A stretch of 64,000 nucleotides of DNA from NCBI GenBank assembly GCA_963715405.1, contig OY970239.1, positions 1,984,001-2,048,000 on the forward strand, written 5' to 3'. The notes under the pieces were generated by a model. That model ran no database searches. It saw only the letters and a list, made by a program, of their open reading frames with translations, and was not told where the DNA came from. Positions 16,316 to 25,454 of the stretch are shown piece after piece. Position 1 is the stretch's first letter. Each line of letters opens with the position of its first letter. This DNA is from JALZKA01 sp963715405 (lineage in GTDB: Bacteria; Actinomycetota; Thermoleophilia; Solirubrobacterales; 70-9). The translations under genes were made by a program, and so were the position numbers.

Positions 16316-17335
16316 GTGAGAGTCCTCCTAGCGCTTACTTTCGCTGTTCTCTTGGCCGCACCGCCGGCGCACGCCGAGCCGCTGTTTGGTTACAACGATG
16401 ACTGGCAGTCCCAGGTCGGCCACGAGCGCGTTGGCTACGCCGCCGATTTGGATTCAGACGTCATTCGCTTCACCCTGGCCTGGGATCGGACCAATCCGGA
16501 GCCCGGCGTCTGGCGCTGGAGCAACACCGATCGCCTTTATGCGGCCGCGCTCGCAGCAGGCCTGCGTCCGCTTGTTATCGCGCATCACGCGCCCTGCTGG
16601 GCTCGGCCCAGCTCGTTCAAGAACGGCAGGTGTCCAACCGATGGCGGCTGGCGCCCCGATCCGCAGTACTTGGGCCACTACCGGACATTCGTCAGGAAGG
16701 TAGTCGAGCGCTACCCGCAGATCGTCGCCGTCGAGGCGGCCAACGAGCCGAATCTGGCGCCATGGTGGATGCCGGGGCCTGAGCCCCAGTACTACGTCCG
16801 CTACCTCAAGGCGACCTACCAAGGGGTCAAGAGCGTCCGGCCCGATATGCCGGTTCTGTTCGGCGGACTAAGTCCATTGGTTCGAGACCCCGTCGATCGG
16901 GACGGGATGGCCTGGGAGACGTTCTTGGGCTCGGCATATGGCGCCGGCGCCAAGCAATGGTTTGATGGCCTCGGCTTCCACGCCTATGTGAATCCGGACG
17001 AGTACGCCAAGAAGCTGCACGCGCAGATGGAGAGAATCGAGAGTCTCACCCGCAAGCATGACGACGCGGGAGTCCCGGTGTGGATCACCGAGACTGGCTA
17101 CGGAACTCGGGACTCTGATGGTGTTAGTGAACGCCGCCAGGCGGCGAACATCAAAGGCACGTACCGCATCCTAAGTGGATACGAGACCGTTCAATCGGTG
17201 ATCTACCACCGGATGTTCGACGTGGGCAATGACCTCTACGGCTCAATGGGCCTCGTTGATCTCGACCGTACCCTCAAGGACTCGTACTGCCTGATCGCCG
17301 CTTGGCGTCAGACCAGCCCCGCGAGCTGCTCCTAG
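16316..17335 (+). CDS. Secreted glycoside hydrolase (GH39/GH5-like, TIM barrel)
   Basis: 339 residues from GTG at 16316. The signal peptide LLALTFAVLLAAPPAHA ends near residue 20. Barrel motifs include DVIRFTLAWDRTNPEPGVW, the acid/base motif VEAANEPN (Glu before Pro) and the nucleophile motif VWITETGYGTR, separated by the usual ~110 residues. A His-containing strand GLGFHAYVNP lies between them. It probably cleaves an extracellular or cell-wall polysaccharide. A second, diverged member of this class is at 56201-57319, near glycan biosynthesis genes. Substrate unknown. Confidence 0.88.
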   Translation: MRVLLALTFAVLLAAPPAHAEPLFGYNDDWQSQVGHERVGYAADLDSDVIRFTLAWDRTNPEPGVWRWSNTDRLYAAALAAGLRPLVIAHHAPCWARPSSFKNGRCPTDGGWRPDPQYLGHYRTFVRKVVERYPQIVAVEAANEPNLAPWWMPGPEPQYYVRYLKATYQGVKSVRPDMPVLFGGLSPLVRDPVDRDGMAWETFLGSAYGAGAKQWFDGLGFHAYVNPDEYAKKLHAQMERIESLTRKHDDAGVPVWITETGYGTRDSDGVSERRQAANIKGTYRILSGYETVQSVIYHRMFDVGNDLYGSMGLVDLDRTLKDSYCLIAAWRQTSPASCS

Positions 17336-17360
17336 GCCCCACCGGCAATCGCCATGCCCG

Positions 17361-18131
17361 TCAGTCGTCTTCGAGCGGCTCGGGGACCGGGTAGCCGAAG
17401 CGCTCCATCCCCTCCTCGATCCGGCGGATCACGGTTTCGATCACGGCCACCCGCGCGAACTGCTTCGACTCACCCGCGATCACGTCCCACGGGGCGTGCG
17501 GCTGGTCGGTGCGGGCAAGCATGTCCTCGACGGCCTGCTCGTACTCACCGCGTTTCTCGCGGTTTCGCCAGTCCTCCTCGGTCAGCTTCCAGGCCTTGAG
17601 CGGCTTGCGCTCGCGGCGCTCGAAGCGCCGGAGCTGCTCCTTGTCTGAGATATGGAGCCAGAACTTGATCAGGATCGTCTGGTCTTCGACCAGGCTCGCC
17701 TCGAACGAGTTGATCTCGTCGTATGCGCGCTGCCACTCTTCCGGACTTGCGAAGCCCTCGACCCGCTCGACCAGGACGCGCCCGTACCACGAGCGGTCGA
17801 GGATCGACATGCCACCCTTCCCCGGCAGCGCGGGCCAGAAACGCCACAGGTAGTGATGGCGCTTCTCGTCGTAGGTCGGTGCCGAGAACTGGACGACGCG
17901 GACGTGGCGAGAGTCGAGCTCTGCGACGAGGCGCTTGATCGCGCCGCCCTTTCCCCCAGCGTCCCAGCCCTCGAGCACCACGCAGACGCCCGGACCGATC
18001 TGCTTGTCGCCGATCTGACCGCCCAGCGTCAAGCGAAGCTGCGTGAGCCGGGTCTGTGCGGCATCGAGCCGCTTCGCCTGCTCCTTCTTCGAGAGGGTCT
18101 GCGAGAGATCCACTTCGGCGAGCCGGCTCAT
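17361..18131 (-). CDS. ppk2: Polyphosphate kinase 2 family protein
   Basis: 256 residues from ATG at 18131 (MSRLAEVDLSQTL). PPK2 motifs are the Walker A LEGWDAGGKGGAIKR, the lid/Walker B region SILDRSWYGRVLVERVEGF, and KFWLHISDKEQLRRFERR. It transfers phosphate between polyphosphate and nucleotides in the cytoplasm. The single-domain size and FSAPTYDEKRHHYLWRFW are typical of stand-alone PPK2. The ATG overlaps the stop of the small membrane protein gene upstream (18128-18131), so both are made together. Confidence 0.95.
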   Translation of the reverse strand: MSRLAEVDLSQTLSKKEQAKRLDAAQTRLTQLRLTLGGQIGDKQIGPGVCVVLEGWDAGGKGGAIKRLVAELDSRHVRVVQFSAPTYDEKRHHYLWRFWPALPGKGGMSILDRSWYGRVLVERVEGFASPEEWQRAYDEINSFEASLVEDQTILIKFWLHISDKEQLRRFERRERKPLKAWKLTEEDWRNREKRGEYEQAVEDMLARTDQPHAPWDVIAGESKQFARVAVIETVIRRIEEGMERFGYPVPEPLEDD

Positions 18132-18364
18132 TTCAGGATCTTCGGAATCGGGCCCGCGCCGTTGTCGCCGAGAAAGCCCGCGACGGCGATCATGATCAGC
18201 ACCATTCCGGCCACGACGGCGATCGACGAACGCGAGGCCTGCCCCCACGCGCCGACGAGGAAGCCGGTGAGCATCACGACCAGGAACGGCAAGAGATCGG
18301 AGAACGACTGAGCCGCTCCGATCAGCAGCGAGGGATCTTGGGTGGAACCGGGCATGGAGGACAT
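18128..18364 (-). CDS. Small membrane protein, 78 residues, coupled to PPK2
   Basis: MSSMPGSTQDPSLLIGAAQS begins the protein. Two hydrophobic helices follow (FLVVMLTGFLVGAWG; IAVVAGMVLIMIAVAGFLG) and the end is PIPKILK. The stop overlaps the PPK2 start by four bases. Start could also be the Met at position 4. I do not recognise a family. Coupling hints at membrane association or regulation of polyphosphate metabolism, an inference from position only. Confidence 0.72.
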   Translation of the reverse strand: MSSMPGSTQDPSLLIGAAQSFSDLLPFLVVMLTGFLVGAWGQASRSSIAVVAGMVLIMIAVAGFLGDNGAGPIPKILK

Positions 18365-18384
18365 TCTCCCTATCCTTGACGCGA

Positions 18385-19290
18385 ATGCGCTCAGTGGCCG
18401 AGACGAAGTCCGCTCTGGAGTCGGTGGGCTACCTCGCTGACGAGCCCGCGGCGCTCGTCTCCTACCTCGCGCAGGAGCTCGGAAAGCCCGTCCTGGTCGA
18501 GGGCCCGGCGGGGGTCGGCAAGACCGAGCTCGCCAAGGCGATCTCTCGCGCCACCGGGCGCGAGCTGATCCGCCTTCAGTGCTACGAAGGACTTGACGAG
18601 GCCAAGGCGCTTTACGAATGGAACTACCGCAAGCAGCTCCTCCACATCCAGGCGAAGAGCGCCGCGGAGGCGGGCGAGGCCGTTGATGACTCGTCCCAGG
18701 TGGAAACCGAGATTTTCTCGGAGGACTTCCTCCTCACCCGCCCCCTTTTGAGAGCGATCGCGAACCCCGAGCCCGTCGTGCTCCTGATCGACGAGATCGA
18801 CAAGACCGACCAGGAGTTCGAGGCGATGCTCCTCGAGGTCCTCTCGGACTTCCAGATCTCGATTCCCGAGCTGGGAAGGATCGAGAGCCGCACTCATCCC
18901 ATCGTCGTTCTCACCTCGAACAACTCGCGTGAGTTGACCGAGGCGCTCAAGCGCCGCTGCCTTTATCTGTGGCTGGACTACCCCGAGCTCGAGCGCGAGA
19001 TGGAGATCGTCCGCCTCCACGCGCCGGATCTCGACGAAGAGCTCGTGCGCCGCCTCGTCGAGGTGATCGCGATGGTCCGCGACCTGGATCTCAAGAAGCC
19101 GCCCTCGATCGCCGAGTCGATCGACTGGGCACGCGCGCTTCTCCTCCTGGGCGCTGACGACATCGACTCAGATGTCTTCACTCAGACGATGTCGATCATC
19201 GTCAAGCACCGGACAGACATCGATCTCGTCGCGGAGCGGGTGGGGATGCGGCTTGGCTCGCCTGCGGGCGCCGAAGCTCAGGCGGGGTGA
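18385..19290 (+). CDS. MoxR/CoxD-like AAA+ ATPase
   Basis: 301 residues from ATG at 18385 (an in-frame TTG lies 9 bases upstream). Walker A is EGPAGVGKTELAKA (about residue 39), Walker B VVLLIDEIDKTD, then sensor 1 VVLTSNNSRELTEALKRRC. MoxR ATPases remodel or activate partner metalloenzymes and always travel with VWA proteins. The next gene, overlapping by GTGA, is such a VWA protein. The pair resembles CoxD/CoxE of carbon monoxide dehydrogenase maturation, but no molybdenum hydroxylase genes are in this window. Confidence 0.92.
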   Translation: MRSVAETKSALESVGYLADEPAALVSYLAQELGKPVLVEGPAGVGKTELAKAISRATGRELIRLQCYEGLDEAKALYEWNYRKQLLHIQAKSAAEAGEAVDDSSQVETEIFSEDFLLTRPLLRAIANPEPVVLLIDEIDKTDQEFEAMLLEVLSDFQISIPELGRIESRTHPIVVLTSNNSRELTEALKRRCLYLWLDYPELEREMEIVRLHAPDLDEELVRRLVEVIAMVRDLDLKKPPSIAESIDWARALLLLGADDIDSDVFTQTMSIIVKHRTDIDLVAERVGMRLGSPAGAEAQAG

Positions 19291-20654
19291 CCCTGCCGCC
19301 CGGCCTCGGCCCGAGGATCGCCGCCTTTTGCGAAGACCTTCGCGCCGAAGGAGTGGCGGTCGGCACATCCGAGCTCCTCGACGCGTTCTCGGCTCTGGAA
19401 ACCGTTTCGTGGACCGAGGCGGCCGACTTTCGCGAGGCGCTCGCAGCCACGGTCGCCAAGTCGCCCGACGACCGCAGGATCTTCGACCTGATCTTCGATC
19501 GCTACTTCTTCCGGGCGGCCGAGGCCGAGGCGATCGACCGAGAGCTTCGTGAGGACGACCGCTACTCGGGCTCCGAGCGGCTCGACACCGACGAGCTGCG
19601 CGAGGCGATCCGCCAGGCGATCGCCGAGGGGCGCGAGGGCGACATGCGCGACCTCGCGCGCCTTGCGATCGCCGCGTTCGGTCGCCGCGGCGAGGGGTCC
19701 GGGGTGGTGGGCGTCGACGTTCAGAGGATCCGCCGCTCGCTCGAGCTTCAGCCGACCCCTCCCTCTGAGCAGCAGGGCGAGGCGCCTCCGATCGACCGCG
19801 ACGGCATCAACCGCTTCGAGCGCCACCTTCGGCGCGAGCTGGAGCGGGCGCTGATCGAGCGGACCGAGAAGCTGCCGCCCTCCCGGCCGCTCGCCGAGCT
19901 CGACCGCACGCTTCCCACCAGCCCCACACAGGACCTCGCGTCGGTCCACCGCGCCGTCGCTCAGCTCAAGCGCCGCCTCGCGACGCTAGGCCACGAGCAG
20001 CGCGGCCGGCGCCGGCACGCCGTCGTCGACATGCGCCGGACGATGCGCTCGTCGCTCGAAACGGGCGGGGTTCCACTCCACCTCCGCTACAAGCCGAAGC
20101 GCCCGCGCCGGCCCGAGATCATCGTCCTGTGCGATGTCTCGACCTCGGTCACGTCGGCCTCAGTCTTCTTCCTCTCGGTCCTCCACGCCCTCCACGACTC
20201 GTTCCGGAAGCTCAGGAGCTTCGTCTTCATCGAGCGGATCTCCGAGGTGACCGAGGTCTTCGAGGACGAGCGCGACTTTCGCGAGATCTCTCGGCGGATC
20301 AGCCGCGAGGGGGGCGTGGCGGACGTCTCGGGCTACACCGACTACGGGCGCGTCTGGCGGGAGTTCTATGCCGAGGTCGCAGACGATCTTCACCCTCGCG
20401 CGACTGTGATCGTCCTGGGGGACGCCCGCACGAACGGCCGCGCGCCCCACGCCGAGATCTTCGCGGAGGTGGCCGAACGCGCCGGGCGCACCTTCTGGCT
20501 CAACCCGGAGCCGAAGCTCTACTGGAACTACGGGGACTCGGTCATGTCTGCCTACGAGGAGCACTGCACCGCCGCCTTCGAGTGCTGGACGACGAAGCAC
20601 CTCGAGGAGTTCGTGAACGTCGTGGCGGGCGGCCGCTCCGTTCCAGAGCTCTGA
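19287..20654 (+). CDS. VWA domain protein, CoxE-like
   Basis: 455 residues from GTG at 19287, overlapping the MoxR stop (GTGA). The N-terminal half is charged and helical (RIFDLIFDRYFFRAAEAEAI). The C-terminal VWA domain begins at about residue 270 with a MIDAS motif IIVLCDVSTSVTSAS, and further metal-site elements lie at GYTDYGRVWREF and VIVLGDARTNGR, ending with FWLNPEPKLYWNYGDS, typical of CoxE. Acts with the preceding ATPase. A weak GC hairpin follows the gene. Confidence 0.9.
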   Translation: MTLPPGLGPRIAAFCEDLRAEGVAVGTSELLDAFSALETVSWTEAADFREALAATVAKSPDDRRIFDLIFDRYFFRAAEAEAIDRELREDDRYSGSERLDTDELREAIRQAIAEGREGDMRDLARLAIAAFGRRGEGSGVVGVDVQRIRRSLELQPTPPSEQQGEAPPIDRDGINRFERHLRRELERALIERTEKLPPSRPLAELDRTLPTSPTQDLASVHRAVAQLKRRLATLGHEQRGRRRHAVVDMRRTMRSSLETGGVPLHLRYKPKRPRRPEIIVLCDVSTSVTSASVFFLSVLHALHDSFRKLRSFVFIERISEVTEVFEDERDFREISRRISREGGVADVSGYTDYGRVWREFYAEVADDLHPRATVIVLGDARTNGRAPHAEIFAEVAERAGRTFWLNPEPKLYWNYGDSVMSAYEEHCTAAFECWTTKHLEEFVNVVAGGRSVPEL

Positions 20655-20657
20655 ACC

Positions 20658-20690
20658 GGCGCGCGCGGGCGCTCGCGCCTGTACTTTTCT
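20658..20690 (+). terminator. Possible terminator after the VWA gene
   Basis: GGCGCG (20658-20663) pairs with CGCGCC (20674-20679) and is followed by a short T-rich run (20681-20691, GTACTTTTCTT). It lies between the VWA stop at 20654 and the secreted hydrolase start at 20694. The loop is long, so this is only moderately supported. Confidence 0.35.
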
Positions 20691-20693
20691 TGC

Positions 20694-23600
20694 ATGGGTT
20701 TGGGGATGGGCCGGAGGAGAGTCGTCACGCTGGGAGTCGCTGCGCTCTTGTGCGCAGGCGTTCCCTTTGCTTTTGGGGCTGAGGGCGGAGAAACCAGCTC
20801 GCGAGCACAGGGCGCACCGGCAGCGCAAGTCGAAATCCTCTCGGCCAGCCAGCGCGCGATCCTGCGGCAGAACAGGTTCAAGCTGAGCGTTTCCGCCTCC
20901 GCGCCCGCCCAGGTCACCCTGCGGGGGCGCTCGTCGAAGACAATCGGAGGGCCCCGCCACCAGATCACAGAGGAGCGTGCGATTCGCATTCGCCAGAACG
21001 AGCGAACCGTCCGCCTACGGCTCACCGAGCGGGGCATTCGGCGAATCGCGCAATGCAAGCCTCGCACGCTGATCGCGACCGCCGCCACCTCCGAGGGAGA
21101 CGTTGGCGTCGTGAACGAAGACAGTGAAGCCCTCGTCATCGACACGCCCGCCTGCGAGCCGCCGGATCCCCCTGGCCGCAACTACGACATCGAGCCGGAC
21201 GGCGCCGCGACTCACACGAACGGCACGCCACGCGAGCTCGCCGCGACGGGCACGGGCACAGACTCCGTGCGCCTCGCGCTCTTCGAGTGCTCATCGGTGA
21301 GCGACCAGAACGGCGACGTCACCTTCCAACACGCGGGCGGGGTCGCGACGCGCGGTACGCCGGCAGGCTCGTTCACCGTGGTTGAGGGAAGCCCGACCAC
21401 CGGCAACCCCCAGGAGACGGGACCCGTCACCGCCGGCACCGGCAACCTCGATTTCACGATTTCGGGCTCGGACGGCTGCGCGTATCCGGTCGTCTATAAG
21501 GACTCGAACGGCAACTCCGGCCTCGACGTCGACTCGAACGGCGTTCCCACCGAGCCATACGGCGCGGGCGGCCAGACGAGCTGGGAAGCCCAGGGCGCCG
21601 AGTTCCAGAACGCGGGTCGCTGCGACCCGCTCGACCCCGCCGTCTGCCTCCAACCTTTCCCGAACGACCACTTCACGATCGCGGACGAGTCCACCGACAC
21701 GGATAGGCGCCTGGCGTTCCAAGAGCTGTCCATGCCCGCCAACCGCGCCGGCGTGCGCATCAACCCCATCGAACACAACCGAAACGATGGCTTCTCGCCG
21801 GGCCAGCTGATCACCACCCGTGTTCCGGGCCTCGACACGATGGCGGCTTACGAGCAGACCGACCCTGTGCCGATCACCGACATCGAGCGCTCATTCGAGG
21901 AGGACGCGCCGATCGTCGTGATCGACGCGGACACGGGCGAGCGTCACCTGATCTGGTCCGAGATCGACGCGAATCCCGCCAACCCGGCAGATGTGAATCT
22001 CTTGATCCGGCCCGCCGTCAACTTCGAGGAGGGCCACCGCTACATCGTCGCCCTTCGCGATCTGCGCCGAGCTGACGGCAGCGTGATCGAACCGCAGCGG
22101 CCGTTCGAGCTCTATCGCGACCGGATCATCACCTCCGACCCTGCCGTCGAGGCGAGGCGCGCCGAGTTCGAGCAGACGTTCTCGGAGCTCGACGAGGCGG
22201 GAATCGAGCGCGACGACCTCTACCTCGCTTGGGACTTCACGGTGGCCAGCGAGCGCAACCTCACCGAGCGGGCACTTTCGATCCGGGATCGAGCCTTCGC
22301 CCAGCTCGGGGACACCAACCTCGCCGACCTCCAGGTCCAAGGCCAGACGCCGACGGTCCAGATCACTGGCGTCACCGACTTCGACGAATGCGGCAACGAC
22401 GGCTGCCAGGGCGGCTCGCCGGTCTTCGAACAGTCGGCGCCCAGCGACCTGCCGGTCGTCGGCGGGGTCTTCGGACCTACTGAGGCGCAGCTATCGACCT
22501 TCCTCGGCGAGAAGCCCGAGGACGACCGCATCATCCGCCAGGTCGATGGGCAGGTCGTGGTCCCGTGCTACACGGACCAAACCGGTTGCCAAACCGGCTC
22601 GAAGTTCGCCTACTCGAGCCCGACCGACACGATCCCTGACGGCCTCTCCGGCAACGTCACGCTCGCGAACTTCACCTGCCGCATCCCGCGCTCAGCGGTG
22701 GAGGGTCCGAACCCGGGGCCCGTAAAGCCGTCGCTCTACGGACACGGCCTGCTCGGCGCGGCGGGCGAGGTCGAGGGCGGAAACATCTCGACGATGGCCA
22801 ACGACCACGGCTTTATGTTCTGCGCGACAGACTGGGCGGGCTTCGCGACACAAGACATCCCGACGATCCTGTCGATCCTCTCGGACCTCAACAACTTCCC
22901 GAAGCTGGCCGACCGCACGCAACAGGGCTTTCTCAACTTCATGTTCCTGGGACGGGCGATGATCCACAGCCAGGGCTTCTCGTCCAGCCCCGCGTTCCAG
23001 TTCAACGGGCAGTCGATTATCGACACCCAGCGCCTCTACTACGACGGCAACAGCCAGGGCGGCATCCTCGGCGGCAGCCTCGTCGCACTCGCGCCCGACC
23101 TCAACCGCGGCGTCCTGGGCGTCCCGGGCATGAACTACTCCACGCTCCTTCGCCGCTCGGTGGACTTCGCGCCGTACGCCGAGGGCGAGTTTGTCGAAGG
23201 CGTGGACACCGAGCTCGGGCTCTACGACAACTACCCGTCAGAACTCGAGCGCCCGCTGATCCTGAGCCTCATGCAGGTGCTCTGGGACCGTGGGGAGATG
23301 AACGGGTACGCGCACCACCTCTCCGGCGACCCGCTCGCCAACACACCTGACCACGAAGTCCTGATGCAGGTGGCGTTTGGCGACCACCAGGTCACGATGT
23401 GGACCGCGGATGTCGCGGCGCGGACCATGGGCGCTCAGACCAATCCGACGCCGCTCGACCCCGGCCGCCACCCGGATGTCCAGCCGCTCTTCGGCATCCC
23501 GCGGATCTCAACCTTCCCGTACTCGGGCTCGGCGCTCATCTACGTCGACGCCGGCACCCCAGCGCCGCCGATCACGAACACTCCGCCCGAAGGCCCGGAC

Positions 23601-23750
23601 TTCGGCGGCGACCCGCACGGCGTACCCAGATCAGATCCCGAGGCACAGGCTCAGAAGGCAGCGTTCCTCAGCCCGAACGGCGTGGTGGTCGACACCTGCG
23701 GCGGCCTTCCCTGCTACGGCGGCGGCTATACCGGGCCGCCCGCGCCGTAA
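20694..23750 (+). CDS. Large secreted alpha/beta-hydrolase-type protein, 1018 residues
   Basis: ATG at 20694, with a second Met at codon 5. Signal peptide: VVTLGVAALLCAGVPFAFGA. An N-terminal region of beta-type sequence (about residues 45-300) is followed by a Gly/Asp/Asn-rich segment and a C-terminal hydrolase domain. The domain has SLYGHGLLGAAGEVEGGNIS (oxyanion region) and the nucleophile elbow YYDGNSQGGILGGSLVALAP (GxSxG). A candidate acid/His region is at VAFGDHQVTMWTADV. Cysteine pairs such as DECGNDGCQGG and CYTDQTGCQTG fit an exported protein. Probably an extracellular esterase or lipase; substrate unknown. Confidence 0.82.
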   Translation: MGLGMGRRRVVTLGVAALLCAGVPFAFGAEGGETSSRAQGAPAAQVEILSASQRAILRQNRFKLSVSASAPAQVTLRGRSSKTIGGPRHQITEERAIRIRQNERTVRLRLTERGIRRIAQCKPRTLIATAATSEGDVGVVNEDSEALVIDTPACEPPDPPGRNYDIEPDGAATHTNGTPRELAATGTGTDSVRLALFECSSVSDQNGDVTFQHAGGVATRGTPAGSFTVVEGSPTTGNPQETGPVTAGTGNLDFTISGSDGCAYPVVYKDSNGNSGLDVDSNGVPTEPYGAGGQTSWEAQGAEFQNAGRCDPLDPAVCLQPFPNDHFTIADESTDTDRRLAFQELSMPANRAGVRINPIEHNRNDGFSPGQLITTRVPGLDTMAAYEQTDPVPITDIERSFEEDAPIVVIDADTGERHLIWSEIDANPANPADVNLLIRPAVNFEEGHRYIVALRDLRRADGSVIEPQRPFELYRDRIITSDPAVEARRAEFEQTFSELDEAGIERDDLYLAWDFTVASERNLTERALSIRDRAFAQLGDTNLADLQVQGQTPTVQITGVTDFDECGNDGCQGGSPVFEQSAPSDLPVVGGVFGPTEAQLSTFLGEKPEDDRIIRQVDGQVVVPCYTDQTGCQTGSKFAYSSPTDTIPDGLSGNVTLANFTCRIPRSAVEGPNPGPVKPSLYGHGLLGAAGEVEGGNISTMANDHGFMFCATDWAGFATQDIPTILSILSDLNNFPKLADRTQQGFLNFMFLGRAMIHSQGFSSSPAFQFNGQSIIDTQRLYYDGNSQGGILGGSLVALAPDLNRGVLGVPGMNYSTLLRRSVDFAPYAEGEFVEGVDTELGLYDNYPSELERPLILSLMQVLWDRGEMNGYAHHLSGDPLANTPDHEVLMQVAFGDHQVTMWTADVAARTMGAQTNPTPLDPGRHPDVQPLFGIPRISTFPYSGSALIYVDAGTPAPPITNTPPEGPDFGGDPHGVPRSDPEAQAQKAAFLSPNGVVVDTCGGLPCYGGGYTGPPAP

Positions 23751-23767
23751 CTAGACTCCGGGGCGAT

Positions 23768-23858
23768 CAACAGGGGTGCTCGCGAGATAAGCGGGCTGAG
23801 ATGGCGCCTCGGCGGCGCTGAACCCTCAGAACCTGTGCGGTAATTCGCGCGAAGGAAG
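23768..23858 (+). promoter_or_regulatory. TPP riboswitch (THI element)
   Basis: The conserved TPP aptamer order is present: CAGGGGTGCT (23771-23780), GCTGAGA (23795-23801), then AACCCTCAGAACCTG (23821-23835), TGCGGTAAT and the closing CGCGAAGGAAGA. It lies directly upstream of an ABC operon starting at 23860. The 3' end of the element carries the ribosome binding site (AAGGAAG, 23852-23858), so ligand binding should hide the translation start when thiamine pyrophosphate is plentiful. Confidence 0.95.
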
Positions 23859-23859
23859 A

Positions 23860-24678
23860 ATGACAACCACCCGTGAGGCTCCCCCGATGGAGTCCGATCC
23901 AACTCAGGCGGAGACACGAAGCCGGAGCGCGATCCGTGCGACGGGGGTCTCCCACGGCTTCGGTGACCTCGAGGTCCTCGACGGGATCGATCTGGAGGTT
24001 GCCCAAGGCGAGGTCGTCGGCCTCGTCGGCCCTTCAGGTTGCGGCAAGTCGACGCTGCTCGAGCTGGTCTCGGGGCTGGCCGAGCCCTTTCGCGGGACGA
24101 TCGAGGTCGAGGGCGCGGTCGCAGCGGAAAGCCGCCTGGCGTCCTGTGCCTACATGCCACAGCGCGACCTCCTCTTCCCATGGCTGTCGGCGATCGACAA
24201 CGCGGCGCTGGCGCCACGGAATCGCGGCGCTTCTGCGCGCGCGGCTCGCGAGGAGGCGCTCCCCCTCTTCGCGCGCTTTGGCCTCGCCGAGTTCGCGGAC
24301 GCAAAGCCCGCTGAGCTCTCGGGCGGCATGCGCCAGCGTGTCGCCTTCCTGCGGACGCTCCTTGCCGGCAAGCCCGTGCTGCTCCTGGACGAGCCGTTTG
24401 CCGCACTCGATGCGATCACACGTGGCGAGATGCAGGAGTGGCTCGCGGGCGCGCTCCTCGCCGAATCGCGGACGGTCCTCCTCGTGACCCACGACGTCGA
24501 GGAAGCGCTCTACCTCTGTGATCGCGTGGCGGTTCTCTCGGCACGTCCAGCGCGGATGGTAACCGAGCTGCGGCCGGATGCCCCTCGCTCGCTCGACCGC
24601 GCGAGCACCGTGACGGATCCACGGTTCGCGGAGCTCCGCGCCGAAGCCCTGCGGGCGCTCAAGGAGCACTCCCGATGA
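23860..24678 (+). CDS. ABC transporter ATP-binding protein (thiamine/precursor uptake)
   Basis: 272 residues. ATG at 23860 lies four bases after the riboswitch-embedded AGG. A second Met at 23887 is possible. Walker A is GPSGCGKSTLLELVSG, the signature LSGGMRQRVAFLR, Walker B VLLLDEPFAALDA, and the H-loop LLVTHDVEEAL, all typical of nitrate/sulfonate/taurine-class importers. TPP control and a THI5/NMT1-like binding protein downstream point to uptake of a thiamine precursor such as a hydroxymethylpyrimidine. Overlaps the permease gene by ATGA. Confidence 0.95.
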   Translation: MTTTREAPPMESDPTQAETRSRSAIRATGVSHGFGDLEVLDGIDLEVAQGEVVGLVGPSGCGKSTLLELVSGLAEPFRGTIEVEGAVAAESRLASCAYMPQRDLLFPWLSAIDNAALAPRNRGASARAAREEALPLFARFGLAEFADAKPAELSGGMRQRVAFLRTLLAGKPVLLLDEPFAALDAITRGEMQEWLAGALLAESRTVLLVTHDVEEALYLCDRVAVLSARPARMVTELRPDAPRSLDRASTVTDPRFAELRAEALRALKEHSR

Positions 24679-25454
24679 AACGGGTGCTCCTCCCCCTTGC
24701 CGTGATCGCCGCTCTCTTCGGCCTTTGGGAGCTCCTGGCCCAGACAGGCGCCCTGGCCGACATCCTCGGCATCCGCGCCTCCGTCTCGGACGTGATCGTC
24801 CCGGCCCCTAGTGACGTCGCCACCTCCCTCTGGGAAGATCGCGAGCTCCTCGCCGATAACGGATGGGTCACGTTCGGCGAGGTCCTTCTGGGATTCGCCC
24901 TCGCCGTGATCTTCGGCGCGGGCTTCGCCGTCGCGCTCCACCTTTCCGAGACCCTTCGCCGGGCCTTCTATCCGCTCCTGGTCGCCTCTCAGACGATCCC
25001 AATCGTCGCGATCGCCCCCGTCTTGGTCTTGTGGCTTGGCTACGGGATCGGCCCGAAGCTGTTCGTCGTGGCGCTGATCTGCTTCTTTCCCATCACGGTC
25101 TCGACGCTCGACGGCCTTCGCTCGGTAGATCCGGCGGCGATCCGGATGATGCGGACGCTTCATGCCGGGCGCGGGGCGGTGCTGCGCCGGCTCGAGGTGC
25201 CCTCGGCCCTTCCCCAATTCTTCTCTGGAGCCAAGGTCGCAGTGGCGATCGCCGCGATCGGTGCCGTGCTGGGTGAGCTGGTCGGCGCCGACGAGGGCCT
25301 CGGCTACCTGATCACCCAGGCGCAGGGAAGCCTTTTGACCGCTCGCGTGTTCGCGGCCGTCGTCGTCCTTTCCGCGATCGCGATCGCCCTGTTCGCCGTG
25401 GTTTCGCTCCTCGAGCGAACGCTGGCGCCCTGGGGCCGAACGGAGCTTCGATGA
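24675..25454 (+). CDS. ABC transporter permease (thiamine/precursor uptake)
   Basis: 259 residues, about six helices. The EAA loop region reads RMMRTLHAGRGAVLRRLEVP followed by SALPQFFSGAKVAVAIAAIG, and VAIAPVLVLWLGYGIGPKLF is typical of SsuC/TauC-class permeases. ATG overlaps the upstream gene and its own stop overlaps the binding-protein gene (both ATGA), giving a tightly coupled three-gene importer under the TPP riboswitch. Confidence 0.94.
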   Translation: MKRVLLPLAVIAALFGLWELLAQTGALADILGIRASVSDVIVPAPSDVATSLWEDRELLADNGWVTFGEVLLGFALAVIFGAGFAVALHLSETLRRAFYPLLVASQTIPIVAIAPVLVLWLGYGIGPKLFVVALICFFPITVSTLDGLRSVDPAAIRMMRTLHAGRGAVLRRLEVPSALPQFFSGAKVAVAIAAIGAVLGELVGADEGLGYLITQAQGSLLTARVFAAVVVLSAIAIALFAVVSLLERTLAPWGRTELR

